Shown one piece after another: positions 50,865-60,400 of a DNA stretch of 64,000 nucleotides. The stretch lies in the NCBI GenBank assembly GCA_035308165.1, contig DATGHC010000068.1:62001-126000 (forward strand), given 5' to 3'. The notes under the pieces were generated by a model, which was not told the origin of the DNA, did no database searches, and saw only the letters and a list, made by a program, of their open reading frames with translations. The DNA is from DASTCZ01 sp035308165 (lineage in GTDB: Bacteria; Acidobacteriota; Terriglobia; Acidiferrales; UBA7541). Both the position numbers and the translations under genes were made by a program. How positions within the stretch are numbered: position 1 is the stretch's first letter; each line of letters opens with the position of its first letter.

Positions 50865-52064
50865 ATGACGCAAGCACCGAAAATCGTAGGGCGTCCCGTT
50901 TGGGCTGAAATCCGCACGAAGGCGCTTGAGCATAATTTGCGCGCCATCCGCGGGCACCTGGATTCGGCGAAGCCCGCCGCAGGCAGCACGAAAAAACGTG
51001 TTGGGATTCTTGCAGTGGTGAAGGGCAATGGTTACGGCCATGGTGGCCCAGCTGCAGCGAAGGCTTTGGGCCGCGCGGGCGCGGACCAATTCTGCGTCAC
51101 CTGTTCCGCGGAAGGAATCGAGCTGCGCGAGGCGGGGATCAAGAAGCCGGTCCTGGTTCTCACCGGGTTTTGGCCGGGAGAAGAAAAGCGCATCATCGAA
51201 TATGGCTTGACGCCTTCGGTCACGAATTGCGAACAGTTGGGTACGTTGGAGAAAGCAGCTGCGCGAGCTTCGGGAAAACTCCGCGGTCCGTTGGGAATTC
51301 ATCTGAAAATTGACAGTGGAATGAACCGGTTGGGCCTGTGCCCCGCATCGGTGGATTGCTTCGCGCGTGCGCTGGCTGATTGCAAGCACCTGCGTTTGAT
51401 GGGCACGTTCACGCACTTCGCCTCGTCTGAAGTTTTCACGACCTCCGAAACTCCTGACCAGACGCGCGTGTTTCTCGCCGCGGTTACGCATATGCGTGAG
51501 ATTGGACTGGACCCTGGCATCGTGCACATGGCCAATAGCGCGGCGATTATTTCCCGTCCGGAAACCTGGGCGGATGCGGTGCGGCCCGGCGCAATTCTTT
51601 ATGGCTATCACCAGAATTACGATCCGCCGACCAGAACCGCTGATGCGGCGCGCAACGTTCGCCTCAATCCCGCGCTGAGTTTTCGAGCACGCATTATTTC
51701 GCTGCGAGACGTCCCGGCCGGCGCCGCGATTGGCTACAACGCCAAATTCCGCGCGGAGCGGCCCTCACGAATTGCGATTCTTGCCGCCGGCTACGCCGAT
51801 GGAATCCAACGGGGAATGGCCAATCATGGAAAAGTAATTGTGCGCGGACAGTTTGCGCCAGTGGTTGGAATTGTTTCCATGGATTTGACGGCTGTGGATG
51901 TAACCGAGGTGGAAGGTGTGCAGGCCGGCGACATCGCCACCATTTACGGCACCGATGGAAACGTCACGCAATACGCATTCGACGTGGCAAAACAGTTGGG
52001 TACGGTGACGGCGCAAGTCTTGGTGGGCCTTGGTTGGCGTGTCCCGCGCATTTATCTGAATTGA
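50865..52064 (+). CDS. alr: Alanine racemase
   Basis: The 399-residue protein has PLP-binding Lys53 in AVVKGNGYGHG, LHLKIDSGMNRLG in form (GIHLKIDSGMNRLG), VHMANSAA, RPGAILYG and the second catalytic tyrosine in IGYNAKFRAERPSRIAILAAGYADG. It makes D-alanine for peptidoglycan. It stands alone, downstream of dnaB with a 335-base gap and upstream of the PIN/TRAM protein gene. Confidence 0.95.
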   Translation: MTQAPKIVGRPVWAEIRTKALEHNLRAIRGHLDSAKPAAGSTKKRVGILAVVKGNGYGHGGPAAAKALGRAGADQFCVTCSAEGIELREAGIKKPVLVLTGFWPGEEKRIIEYGLTPSVTNCEQLGTLEKAAARASGKLRGPLGIHLKIDSGMNRLGLCPASVDCFARALADCKHLRLMGTFTHFASSEVFTTSETPDQTRVFLAAVTHMREIGLDPGIVHMANSAAIISRPETWADAVRPGAILYGYHQNYDPPTRTADAARNVRLNPALSFRARIISLRDVPAGAAIGYNAKFRAERPSRIAILAAGYADGIQRGMANHGKVIVRGQFAPVVGIVSMDLTAVDVTEVEGVQAGDIATIYGTDGNVTQYAFDVAKQLGTVTAQVLVGLGWRVPRIYLN

Positions 52065-52504
52065 AAAACTATCCCGCTGAATGCAGATTTCCGATCCGCT
52101 CGGTGTTTTTCTCTTCACATATTATTGTCAATGAGTCGGCTTGCCAATGGCTCGGAAGACCAATTGCTGCATCCCGGGCGGCGTGGTCCACTTTCCCAGC
52201 ATAAAGCTTTAGGCTGGCAAACGTGTCAAGCATATTGCAAAACGAAGAATCTGTGTGGCCACTGATTCGTAATCAAACTTTTATTCCAGAGAATTGCAAC
52301 CAAGCCCTGGCATCACGGGTTGCTGATCCACAACCCGCTCTGAGGTTTGCTTGACCTCATATGACCACGGGTGTATATCAAGAACAGAAACCAGGTCGTC
52401 CTAAACAGGTTTTTACTAAATCTTTCGCACGCGCACCGTGGGGGCGCGGCACTTTTGTTTTATTTTATAAGGCGAAGCATTTATTAAAATTATAAGAGGT
52501 CATT
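52065..52504. other. Intergenic region before the PIN/TRAM gene
   Basis: The 440 bases hold no gene. There is an inverted repeat CGGGTTG/CAACCCG (52316-52337, eight-base loop) followed closely by a promoter candidate at 52351-52379. The last 60 bases before the start are AT-rich. Confidence 0.5.
52351..52379 (+). promoter_or_regulatory. Sigma70-like promoter of the PIN/TRAM gene
   Basis: TTGACC (52351-52356) and TATATC (52374-52379) are separated by an ideal 17-base spacer, each matching the consensus in five of six bases. The predicted leader is about 120 bases. The inverted repeat at 52316-52337 sits just upstream and could bind an activator. Confidence 0.55.
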
Positions 52505-53746
52505 ATGGAACGAAATCCTGTCCGGCCGGGCCGGACCGACAACTCTGAATCGCCTGAAATTTTCATACCCAAGGTATCCCACAAAGCCCCGGTAAGCGGG
52601 GGAAGCTTCGGCAGTGTCACCGACCGGATTGCATTCCGCACGATTTTCGCGCTGGCTTGTGTGGCCATTGGATACCACTTCCACCCATTTAACCTCGAGC
52701 CGATTCCAGCGGGATTGGCCGGGCTGGGATTTGCCATGCTGGTTTTCGTCGCCGAATGGCGGTTGATGCATGCAAGCCTCCGCAAGCTGATCGGCGCTTC
52801 CATCGGGTCCATTCTCGGTATCCTGGGCGCCTATCTGATGAACCTGGTTCTGTCGCAGACCATCATGCCTGAGGCCAGCCGGTCATTTGTGGGTATGGCA
52901 CTTCTGCTGGTGATGACTTATATCGGGCTGATTGTCGGCGCCAATAAAGGCGACATGCTGAACTTACAAGCGTTTGGGGGCGTGTTTGGCAACGAACGGT
53001 CGTCACGGCGGCTGGTGAAAGTGGTGGACACCAGCGTGATCATTGACGGGCGGCTGGCGGATATTTGCGAGGCGCACTTTTTAGACGGGACTCTGCTGGT
53101 CCCCAACTTTGTTTTGCGTGAATTGCAGATGGTGGCCGACGCCGCGGACCCGCTCAAGAGACAACGCGGGCGCCGCGGGCTGGAGGTGCTGCAGCGCCTG
53201 CAAAAGATGAGCCACATTGATGTGGAAGTGATCGAAGATGATTTCCCGCAAATCCCCGAAGTGGATTTGAAACTTATTGAAGTGGCCAAGCGCTACGACT
53301 GCAAAATTGTCACCAATGATTTCAACCTGAACAAAGTGGCCAGCGTGCAAGGGATCGAAATATTGAATGTCAACCAGCTTGCCAATGCGCTGAAGCCGGT
53401 GGTTTTGCCGGGTGAGGCGATGCGCGTTTTCATCCTGCGCGAAGGAAAAGAGTATAACCAGGGGGTAGCGTATCTGGATGACGGCACCATGGTGGTGGTG
53501 GACGGCGCGCGCAAAGTGATAAACAAGACCGTGGACATCACTGTGACGTCCGTGCACCAGACCACGGCGGGGAAAATGATCTTTGGGCGGCTGGACGATC
53601 GCTCCGAACACCCGCGCAATTCCATGCACATCAGTCCTGACCCGGGGCGCATAGATCCCCCCATGAGGCCTTCCGACACGCCCGTTCCCACGGGCACCAC
53701 CGAACGAGCGCCGCGGCCAATATTTCCGGAAGTTCCGCGAGAGTAA
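52505..53746 (+). CDS. Membrane-anchored PIN/TRAM domain protein (YacL-like)
   Basis: The 413-residue protein starts behind AAGAGG. Four hydrophobic segments (about residues 44-58, 68-84, 96-116 and 128-146) precede a PIN nuclease domain with acidic residues Asp175 (VVDTSVIIDGR), Glu206 (VLRELQ) and Asp272 (VTNDFN), then a TRAM RNA-binding domain (near 295-360). A Pro-rich tail of 50 residues is extra. YacL-type proteins are predicted RNases. Gene order PIN/TRAM-ispD-ispF fits the firmicute yacL-ispD-ispF arrangement. Confidence 0.9.
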   Translation: MERNPVRPGRTDNSESPEIFIPKVSHKAPVSGGSFGSVTDRIAFRTIFALACVAIGYHFHPFNLEPIPAGLAGLGFAMLVFVAEWRLMHASLRKLIGASIGSILGILGAYLMNLVLSQTIMPEASRSFVGMALLLVMTYIGLIVGANKGDMLNLQAFGGVFGNERSSRRLVKVVDTSVIIDGRLADICEAHFLDGTLLVPNFVLRELQMVADAADPLKRQRGRRGLEVLQRLQKMSHIDVEVIEDDFPQIPEVDLKLIEVAKRYDCKIVTNDFNLNKVASVQGIEILNVNQLANALKPVVLPGEAMRVFILREGKEYNQGVAYLDDGTMVVVDGARKVINKTVDITVTSVHQTTAGKMIFGRLDDRSEHPRNSMHISPDPGRIDPPMRPSDTPVPTGTTERAPRPIFPEVPRE

Positions 53747-53883
53747 TTCAGGGTTCATTGCTGCGGCCCGCGCGGTCTGAATTGGCCCTCGGAACACCTG
53801 CGCAGTTTATCTCCTCCAGTGAGTAGGTTAGACTCTTCTCCCCCGCAAGCAGGGGTGTCAGACAGGGGACTAGAGCTTTCACC

Positions 53884-54600
53884 ATGAGCCGCGTCGCCGC
53901 CATTCTTCCCGCCGCCGGACTGGGCACCCGCATGGGCGCCGAGACTCCCAAGCAGTTTCTCGAACTGGATCACCTGCCGCTGGTGGTTTTCACTCTGCGG
54001 CGGCTGGCTGCGTGTGCGGAGATTTCGGAATTTCTGATTGCTACGCTGGCCGAGGAAGAAACTGCGCTAACCGAACGCGTGGCGAAGGAAAAGTTGGGAC
54101 GCCCGGTGCGAGTGGTGCGCGGGGGCGGCACACGTCAGGAATCGGTGGGCAAGGCGCTGGCCGAGGTGGGCGAAGGCGTGGAGATCGTTGTGGTGCACGA
54201 TGCGGTGCGACCGCTGGTGTCCCGCGAACAGACCGAACGCGTGTTGGCCGCGGCGCGCGAACATGGCGCGGCAATCGTGGGAATTCCGGCGTTGGATACG
54301 GTGAAGGAAGTGAAGCGGACCAGCCAACCTGGCGATGTGGCGCTGATTACAGCGACCATTCCCCGCGAGCGAATTGTGCTGGCACAAACTCCTCAGGCGT
54401 TTCGAACAGAATTGCTGCGCGATGCCTACGCGCTGGCTGCGCGCGAAGGCTTCACTGCGTCGGATGAGGCGGGGCTAGTCGAGCGATTGGACCACGATGT
54501 TTACGTGGTGGCCGGCTCAATACGCAATTTGAAAATTACGCGCCCTGGTGACATGGAGCTGGCGAGGTTTTATCTGGACCAGGAGCGGAAATCGAATTAG
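53884..54600 (+). CDS. ispD: 2-C-methyl-D-erythritol 4-phosphate cytidylyltransferase
   Basis: The 238-residue protein opens VAAILPAAGLGTRMGAETPKQFLEL, the CTP-binding signature, and has VVVHDAVRPLVS, ATIPRERIVLAQTPQAFR and TASDEAGLVER. It makes CDP-ME in the MEP route. The 137-base gap before it has a small CCCCGCAAGCAGGGG hairpin. ispF begins two bases after its stop, so they are co-transcribed. Confidence 0.95.
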   Translation: MSRVAAILPAAGLGTRMGAETPKQFLELDHLPLVVFTLRRLAACAEISEFLIATLAEEETALTERVAKEKLGRPVRVVRGGGTRQESVGKALAEVGEGVEIVVVHDAVRPLVSREQTERVLAAAREHGAAIVGIPALDTVKEVKRTSQPGDVALITATIPRERIVLAQTPQAFRTELLRDAYALAAREGFTASDEAGLVERLDHDVYVVAGSIRNLKITRPGDMELARFYLDQERKSN

Positions 54601-54602
54601 TC

Positions 54603-55133
54603 ATGGCTAAACGAAGGGCGCAAAAAGCACGGCAAGTCCTCCGCAAGAAGCCGGGAGGCACGGTGCGTTCTGGGATTGGCTACGACCTACACCGCCTGGA
54701 GTCAGGCCGCAAATTGAGAATCGGTGGGATTGAGGTGGCATTTGAAAAAGGGTCTGTGGGTCATTCCGATGGGGATGTATTAGCTCATGCGATTTGTGAT
54801 GCCTTGTTGGGGGCTGCAAGTTTAGGGGACATCGGCACACATTTTCCGGACACAGATCCCAAGTGGAAGGGCGCCGACAGCTTAGATTTTTTGAGGCACG
54901 TCCGGAGACTGTATGAAAAAGCTGGACTGGATATTTTTCATATTGATGCCATCGTGATAGCAGAACGCCCCAAGCTTGGCCCACATTTTCCGGCAATGCG
55001 CAAAGCGTTGGCGGGAGCACTGGGAATCGAGCAGGATCACATCAACCTGAAGGCCAAGACTAACGAGGGTGTTGATGCCATTGGGCGCGGAGAAGCAATC
55101 GCAGCGCACGCCGTAGCGACTATTGCAGGGTAA
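54603..55133 (+). CDS. ispF: 2-C-methyl-D-erythritol 2,4-cyclodiphosphate synthase
   Basis: The 176-residue protein has a basic 20-residue lead (AKRRAQKARQVLRKKPGGTV) not usual in IspF, then RSGIGYDLHRLESGRKLRIGG with the zinc-binding Asp and His, GHSDGDVLAHAICDALLGAASLGDIGTHFPDTD, and NLKAKTNEGVDAIGRGEAIAAHAV. It cyclises CDP-ME 2-phosphate with release of CMP. By eye the DNA is less GC-rich than ispD. It is followed nine bases later by the gltX-like gene. Confidence 0.95.
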   Translation: MAKRRAQKARQVLRKKPGGTVRSGIGYDLHRLESGRKLRIGGIEVAFEKGSVGHSDGDVLAHAICDALLGAASLGDIGTHFPDTDPKWKGADSLDFLRHVRRLYEKAGLDIFHIDAIVIAERPKLGPHFPAMRKALAGALGIEQDHINLKAKTNEGVDAIGRGEAIAAHAVATIAG

Positions 55134-55142
55134 TTGGCGAAT

Positions 55143-55697
55143 ATGAACGCCACGCATGCCACCACAGCTTCCCAGCCGCGTGAAAATCAGTTTAGCTCTG
55201 CCGATGTCGAATCAATTTTGCGCGAGCGGGGTTGGCTCGATTCCAACATTGAACAAAATGGCGCGTTGGCGAGATGGCAAGCGCGCGCTGCAATGCTGCT
55301 GGGGCCAAATGCTACTGACCCGTCGGAACTCGCTGCGCTGCTCGCCTTGATTTTCCAATACGACGCCGCGGCGATTCTTCGCGATCCCGCAAGCCATGCA
55401 GTCCTTGGGCGCGATGGCGCACGCGATGTAATTCGAGAGCTGGCGCTGGCCGTGCTCGAAGGACCCGCGGTGGATTCCGACCGATTCAAGGTAATCGTGG
55501 ATACAATTAAAGAAAAAGTTCCGTTCAGCAGCCGGGAACTGTTCCATCCTCTGAGGCTGGCGCTGGCGGGCCGTGCAGGCGGAGGAGAATTCGACCGCGT
55601 GATTCTTTTGTTGGACAGCGCGGCGGTCACGCCCGGGCTTGCGCCAGTGAAAGGCACTCGCGCTCGGATATTGGAATTTTGCGCGGCGATGGAATAG
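55143..55697 (+). CDS. Stand-alone protein like the GltX C-terminal anticodon-binding domain
   Basis: The product is 184 residues from ATG 55143 (a TTG at 55134 is also possible). Its end SSRELFHPLRLALAGRAGGGEFDRVILLL (about residues 131-157) matches the GltX phrase of the type G(K/R)-x-LF-x-PLR-x-ALTG-x-x-x-GPEL. The preceding helical part has the length of the rest of the anticodon-binding domain. The catalytic HIGH and KMSKS Rossmann domain is absent. In Bacillus, gltX sits between ispF and cysE-cysS-mrnC-rlmB; here this gene sits between ispF and rlmB. I infer a reduced gltX that kept its place. Function unknown: tRNA binding, or decay. Confidence 0.75.
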   Translation: MNATHATTASQPRENQFSSADVESILRERGWLDSNIEQNGALARWQARAAMLLGPNATDPSELAALLALIFQYDAAAILRDPASHAVLGRDGARDVIRELALAVLEGPAVDSDRFKVIVDTIKEKVPFSSRELFHPLRLALAGRAGGGEFDRVILLLDSAAVTPGLAPVKGTRARILEFCAAME

Positions 55698-55720
55698 GGA
55701 AAACCGAGACGAAGGAAACG

Positions 55721-56488
55721 ATGGACCGGCTCACAGGAATTCACGCGGTTCGAGAAGCTTTGGAAAGCGGGCGAGCACTCGAGCGCATCGTGATCGCGAA
55801 GGGACGCCATGGCGATCGCCTGGAAGAAATCACCGCGAAGGCGCGCGAGCGCGGCGTTCCCGTGCGGTTTGAAGAGCGCGCGATTGTGGACCGTCTGGCG
55901 GGGACTGCCCAGCATCAGGGGGTTGTGGCGATGGCTGCGGCCAAACACACCCTCGACCTGGAAGATTTGCTGGCGCACACGACAAAGGAAAGCCCCCAAC
56001 CCGGCATGCTCGTGGTGCTTGATGGCGTGGAAGATCCGCACAACCTTGGCGCGGTCATCCGGTCGGCGCTGGCCGCGGGAGCAAGCGGAGTCATCTTGCC
56101 TGACCGTCGCGCGGCGGGATTGAACGAGACTGTCGCCAGGGCCGCGGCGGGCGCGCTGGAACATTTGCCGGTGGCGCGCGTGGTGAACATCGCGCGCGCG
56201 ATGGAGCAGTTGAAGGAAGCGGGGTACTGGCTGGTGGGCCTGGACGAGCGGGCGGAACGCCAGCACACGGATGTGGATTACAAAGGGGCGATTGCCATCG
56301 TGCTGGGCGGCGAAGGCGGGGGACTGCACGAACTGGTGCGCAAGCGCTGCGACTTTCTGGTTTCCATTCCCACCACGGGTCCGGTGCGCTCGCTGAATGT
56401 GAGCGTGGCGGCGGGTATTGTTCTTTTCGAGGCGGTCCGCCAACGACAAGCCCAGGCCAAATCCCAGTCAAGATCAAAGAACGGGTGA
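55721..56488 (+). CDS. rlmB: 23S rRNA (guanosine-2'-O)-methyltransferase RlmB (SpoU family)
   Basis: From ATG 55721, behind GAAGGA, the product is 255 residues. DRLTGIHAVREALESGRALERIVIAKG is the RNA-binding N-domain; the SPOUT knot has LVVLDGVEDPHNLGAVIRSALAAGASGVILP, LVLGGEGGGL in form (IVLGGEGGGLHELVRKRCD) and SIPTTGPVRSLNVSVAAGIVLFE. RlmB methylates G2251 of 23S rRNA in E. coli. It closes the run that starts with the PIN/TRAM gene. Confidence 0.94.
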   Translation: MDRLTGIHAVREALESGRALERIVIAKGRHGDRLEEITAKARERGVPVRFEERAIVDRLAGTAQHQGVVAMAAAKHTLDLEDLLAHTTKESPQPGMLVVLDGVEDPHNLGAVIRSALAAGASGVILPDRRAAGLNETVARAAAGALEHLPVARVVNIARAMEQLKEAGYWLVGLDERAERQHTDVDYKGAIAIVLGGEGGGLHELVRKRCDFLVSIPTTGPVRSLNVSVAAGIVLFEAVRQRQAQAKSQSRSKNG

Positions 56489-56498
56489 ATTCCACCGG

Positions 56499-57020
56499 CT
56501 ACTTGTCGTATTTCAGCATTGAAAAAACATCGATTCCAGGCAGCTTGGCGCGGCCGTTCAGGAACGTGAGCTCGACGGCGAAAGCAGTGCCGATCACCTC
56601 ACCCTTCAGTTGGCGGACAAGCTTTACCGTCGCCGCCGCAGTGCCGCCTGTGGCCAACAGGTCGTCGCAAACAATCACCCGATCCCCCGGCTGCACAGCA
56701 TCCTGGTGGATTTCCAGTGTGTCCGTGCCGTATTCCAGATCGTAAGTGACGGAGGCGGTTTTCGCCGGAAGTTTTTTCGGTTTGCGCACGGGCACAAATC
56801 CCGCGCCCAGGCGATAGGCCAGCGCAGGCGCGAAAATAAATCCGCGCGCTTCGATGCCCACTACAATGTCCACGTGCGCGCCAGAATAATGGGAGCAGAG
56901 GTGGTCCACCAGCGCGTGAAATCCTTTTTTGTCCTTGAGCAGCGTAGTCAAATCGTAAAAAAGAATCCCCGGCTTGGGATAATCGGGGACTTCCCGGATT
57001 AAATTTTTCAGATCAGTCAT
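56499..57020 (-). CDS. apt: Adenine phosphoribosyltransferase
   Basis: From ATG 57020, behind AGGGAGAGG, the product is 173 residues: IREVPDYPKPGILFYDLTTLL, VGIEARGFIFAPALAYRLGAGFVPVRKPKKLP, the PRPP motif VIVCDDLLATGGTAAA, and VELTFLNGRAKLPG. It salvages adenine to AMP using PRPP, which prs in the same window supplies. It converges on rlmB, with ten bases between the stops, and follows acyP by 50 bases. Confidence 0.95.
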   Translation of the reverse strand: MTDLKNLIREVPDYPKPGILFYDLTTLLKDKKGFHALVDHLCSHYSGAHVDIVVGIEARGFIFAPALAYRLGAGFVPVRKPKKLPAKTASVTYDLEYGTDTLEIHQDAVQPGDRVIVCDDLLATGGTAAATVKLVRQLKGEVIGTAFAVELTFLNGRAKLPGIDVFSMLKYDK

Positions 57021-57070
57021 TCGCGCCTCTCCCTGTGAACTCTCTTTAAGTATTTCCAATGATCGCGCGG

Positions 57071-57358
57071 CTAAATCTCATGCTCGATGGAAAAACCGCC
57101 CGCATATTGAGGTATCAGCGTCGCGTCATCTTCCGCCACTTCTTCGACCATGGCGCCACGCGGCCCCTGCCGCAGCTCTTGGCGCAGTTCGCGGAGCTTG
57201 TCTTCCGCCGCGATGGCGTACACTTCGACCCGTCCGTCGCGCAAATTCTTGACGTATCCATAAATGCCGAGCCGCCCGGCAACGCGCTGCGCAAAAAAGC
57301 GATAGCCCACGCCCTGCACAAACCCGGAAACATAAAATCGCTTTGCGACTTGCGCCAT
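57071..57358 (-). CDS. acyP: Acylphosphatase
   Basis: From ATG 57358 the product is 95 residues, the family length. AKRFYVSGFVQGVGYRFFAQRVAGRLGIYGYVKNLRDGRVEV contains the catalytic arginine (GYRFF) and asparagine (KNLRDG). It hydrolyses acyl phosphates; the natural role in bacteria is unclear. It is first gene of a two-gene minus-strand run with apt. Confidence 0.94.
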   Translation of the reverse strand: MAQVAKRFYVSGFVQGVGYRFFAQRVAGRLGIYGYVKNLRDGRVEVYAIAAEDKLRELRQELRQGPRGAMVEEVAEDDATLIPQYAGGFSIEHEI

Positions 57359-57484
57359 GACCAACGCCAGCGAGGCATTCTACCAGAGGTTTGTGATCCA
57401 ACACGCAGGGTCAGCTTCGATCCGCTTCTCGTGACATGCGAACGTAGGCGTCTTGTAATATGCTCGGCGAGAGCATAAATAGCC

Positions 57485-60400
57485 TTGGGAACAGCCCTCC
57501 ACCATTCTCGGGATCCCCGCATTTGTTGCCTTGGCGCAGCGGCACTCTTGCTCGCTCTGGCGATTCCAGGGAGCGCGCAAAAGCCCGGCGCCGCCCCGAC
57601 TCCAGCGGCGGCGCCCAGTTCTGGCGTGCACATCCTGAGCGTTCACGGTTACCCGGAATTACACGTAGATGGGCATCCCTTTTTTATCCACGCGGCTTCT
57701 TTCCCCTATTACAGAATTCCCGAAGACTTGTGGAGCCACTCGCTGGACCGGTATCGCGACCTGGGCATTAACACCATCGATCTGCGCATTCCCTGGAATT
57801 GGCATGAGCTGCACGAGGGTGATTTCGATTTCGACGGACATACGCAGGCGCGGCGCGATTTGCGCGGCCTGTTGCGAATGATCTCGGAAAAAGGATTCCG
57901 GCTGATCGCCCGGCCCGGGCCTACGATTGGCGACGAATGGCGAAATGGCGGGTACCCCGATTGGCTTCTCCGCAATGAGGATTACAAGCTTCCCGCCGTG
58001 GAGCAGATCGCAGGATTCTATCCGCTCGCGGCACGCATTCAGGCGACGGACCCGGAAGCGGCGGCGAAAAAGTGGATCTCCAATGCGACGCATATGCGCT
58101 ACGCCGCGTTGTGGCTGGCCGCTGTAGCGCATGAGTTGACTCCCTACAATTCCTCAAGAACGGTGACCATATCTCTCCGGCCTGCGCATGAGGGCGACTC
58201 TACAAATCAGCAATCGTCAGGGCCATTACTTTTCGTTTTCCTGGATAACACGGCGGCTCTCGATGCAGCGGGGCACGATCCCGCGACATACTGGCAATAT
58301 ATCAAGACCTTGCGGGACGCGCTGACCACAGGTGGAATTGAAGCCCTCTTTGTGGTCACCGCGTCGCATGCGGAGAATGGATTTGAGCAAGACGCAACAG
58401 GATCCAGCATCGCAATTGCCGGCCAATGGTTCTTGAGCCCCGACACCCGGTCACAGGTTGAAAACACAAAATCAAACAGGCTGAGGCTTCAGGATTCCGA
58501 CGCGCAGACGCTCGCACTGCTGACCCAATCTCTGCGCACACAGCCCGATTTCCCGGCGTTTCTTAGCGATTTTCAGGCCGGCTGGTTCACTCCTTGGGAT
58601 GACGCGGGGCCGCCCCGCAGCCCGCCATTCCAAACATTGCTCAGCTCGCGATGGCTGCTGGCGCAAGGCGCCGCGGGGATCGAATACTCACCTCTGCAAG
58701 ATTCGCTCACGCCGCCCGGATATCAGACCGCCCGCGCGAGTCGTTCTTACCGCTGGGATGCCGCCCTTGATTTGAGCGGCGTCCGGCAGGCCCGCGCAAC
58801 CGCGGTCGAACGCAACGCGCAACTGTTGGAACCTTGGGGCGAGTTTCTGGCTTCGGCGCATCCCCGCGCCAGCATCGGGTTGGTGGACTGGCGCGGCGGA
58901 CTTTCGCGGGTGGAGGGGCTTCCGCCTCTTTCCGCCGAAAGCGCCGCTGAAGAATCGCGAGTGACGCTGCGGCAAATCCAGCGTGTAGCTTTCGTTGCCG
59001 GCCTGCCGGTGGAATTGGCAGACCCGGCCATCCAGCCCGTGGACTCGCTACTTCACTATCCTGTTCTCCTCTTGATGATTCCCCGTGCATTTCACGGCAC
59101 CGCATTCCTTCCGGCCGGGACTCAAACTGCACTCCTCGATTATGTCCGCCGCGGTGGCACCCTGGTGTGTATTGCAGACGTGCCCGCCGGCCGCGTTTTC
59201 GATGAAGCCCTGCGAGATGCCACCTGGACGCAATTGGCCGAGGGCATGAAGGCCACGAAGCTCGGACAAGGGCAGGTGATCGATTGGGGCAAGGATTTCT
59301 ATTCCTGGGTGGATCCCACCGAGAATTTCGAGAGCGACCAGGCGCACCCTGAGGCCGGGGAAGCAATGGCTGAGTTACACAATTTGGTGCAGCAAGTGGG
59401 CATCCGTTCACCCATCATCCAGGCCCCGGGCCAATCCGGCGCTTTGCTTGTTCAAGAATTACTGCCGAATGAATCCTCGGGACCGTTGGGCGCGCCGGAT
59501 GATGATTGTTCCTTGCGCCGGCCGCATTGCGGAGAGGGTTTGCTCAGCGTTACGAATTGGAGCAGTAACGCGCCGGTGCAGGAAAATTTGAGAATCCTTC
59601 CGCCCAACGTGAATGCGCGAGGAGGATCTGAATCCGATTATGTAGAACTGCCCGTGGAAGTGCCCATCGGCGAATCACTCATGCTGCCCCTGAATACTCC
59701 GCTTTGCCCCCAAGATGCGCGCCCGGATGCTTGCTCGGACCGAGTGGTGGCGGCAGGTGCGGAATTGCTCGGCGCTGTTCGCGACGGAAAAGCCCTGAGA
59801 TTGTCTTTTTATGCTCCGACGAACGCCACCATCCTTCTGCGCCTGCGCGCAGCTCCGGCGAGTGTTGACCTTCCTTCTCAGCTTCCAGTTCCGAAGCCAA
59901 AGATCGAGCGCAGAGCACCACGTCTTCCCACATCAGACATTAGTGTTGTGGAACCCCCTCCGCCTATGGATTCGCAGTCAGGTTTTGCATTTCCTGAACG
60001 AACATTGGAGGGGAAATACGATAAGGTGACTGGAATTTTTACGGTCGTTTTGCCACGTGGCGCGGCTCCGAGTTTCCGGCGTGAGCTCCAGATCCACCTT
60101 CCGTATACCCCGGATGCGCCGGAGCAAAAAAAACCGGCAAAACGGCGCGGTAACGGTTATAGGTATACGATTCCGGACGCGGTGCGACTTCCACTTGGTG
60201 AAGGTTCAGCGCTTTCAACCATTCCTCCCCTGATTGTTCTGAACCGGGACAGAAGCCCGCAACTCTCCATTGATGCCGAGAATTTGAATGATTCCCCACT
60301 CACGGTTCAGGCCACTGTTGACGGCACACTCCACGGTTCGGAAACGCTCCGCATTACGGAATTAGGCGACGAAATTGAGACCATAAGAATGCATTCGAAT

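Noticed and set aside
55187..56449. A 420-codon open frame on the minus strand opposite rlmB and the gltX-like gene
   Set aside because: It opposes a clear SpoU methyltransferase and has low-complexity S/R/A-rich sequence.
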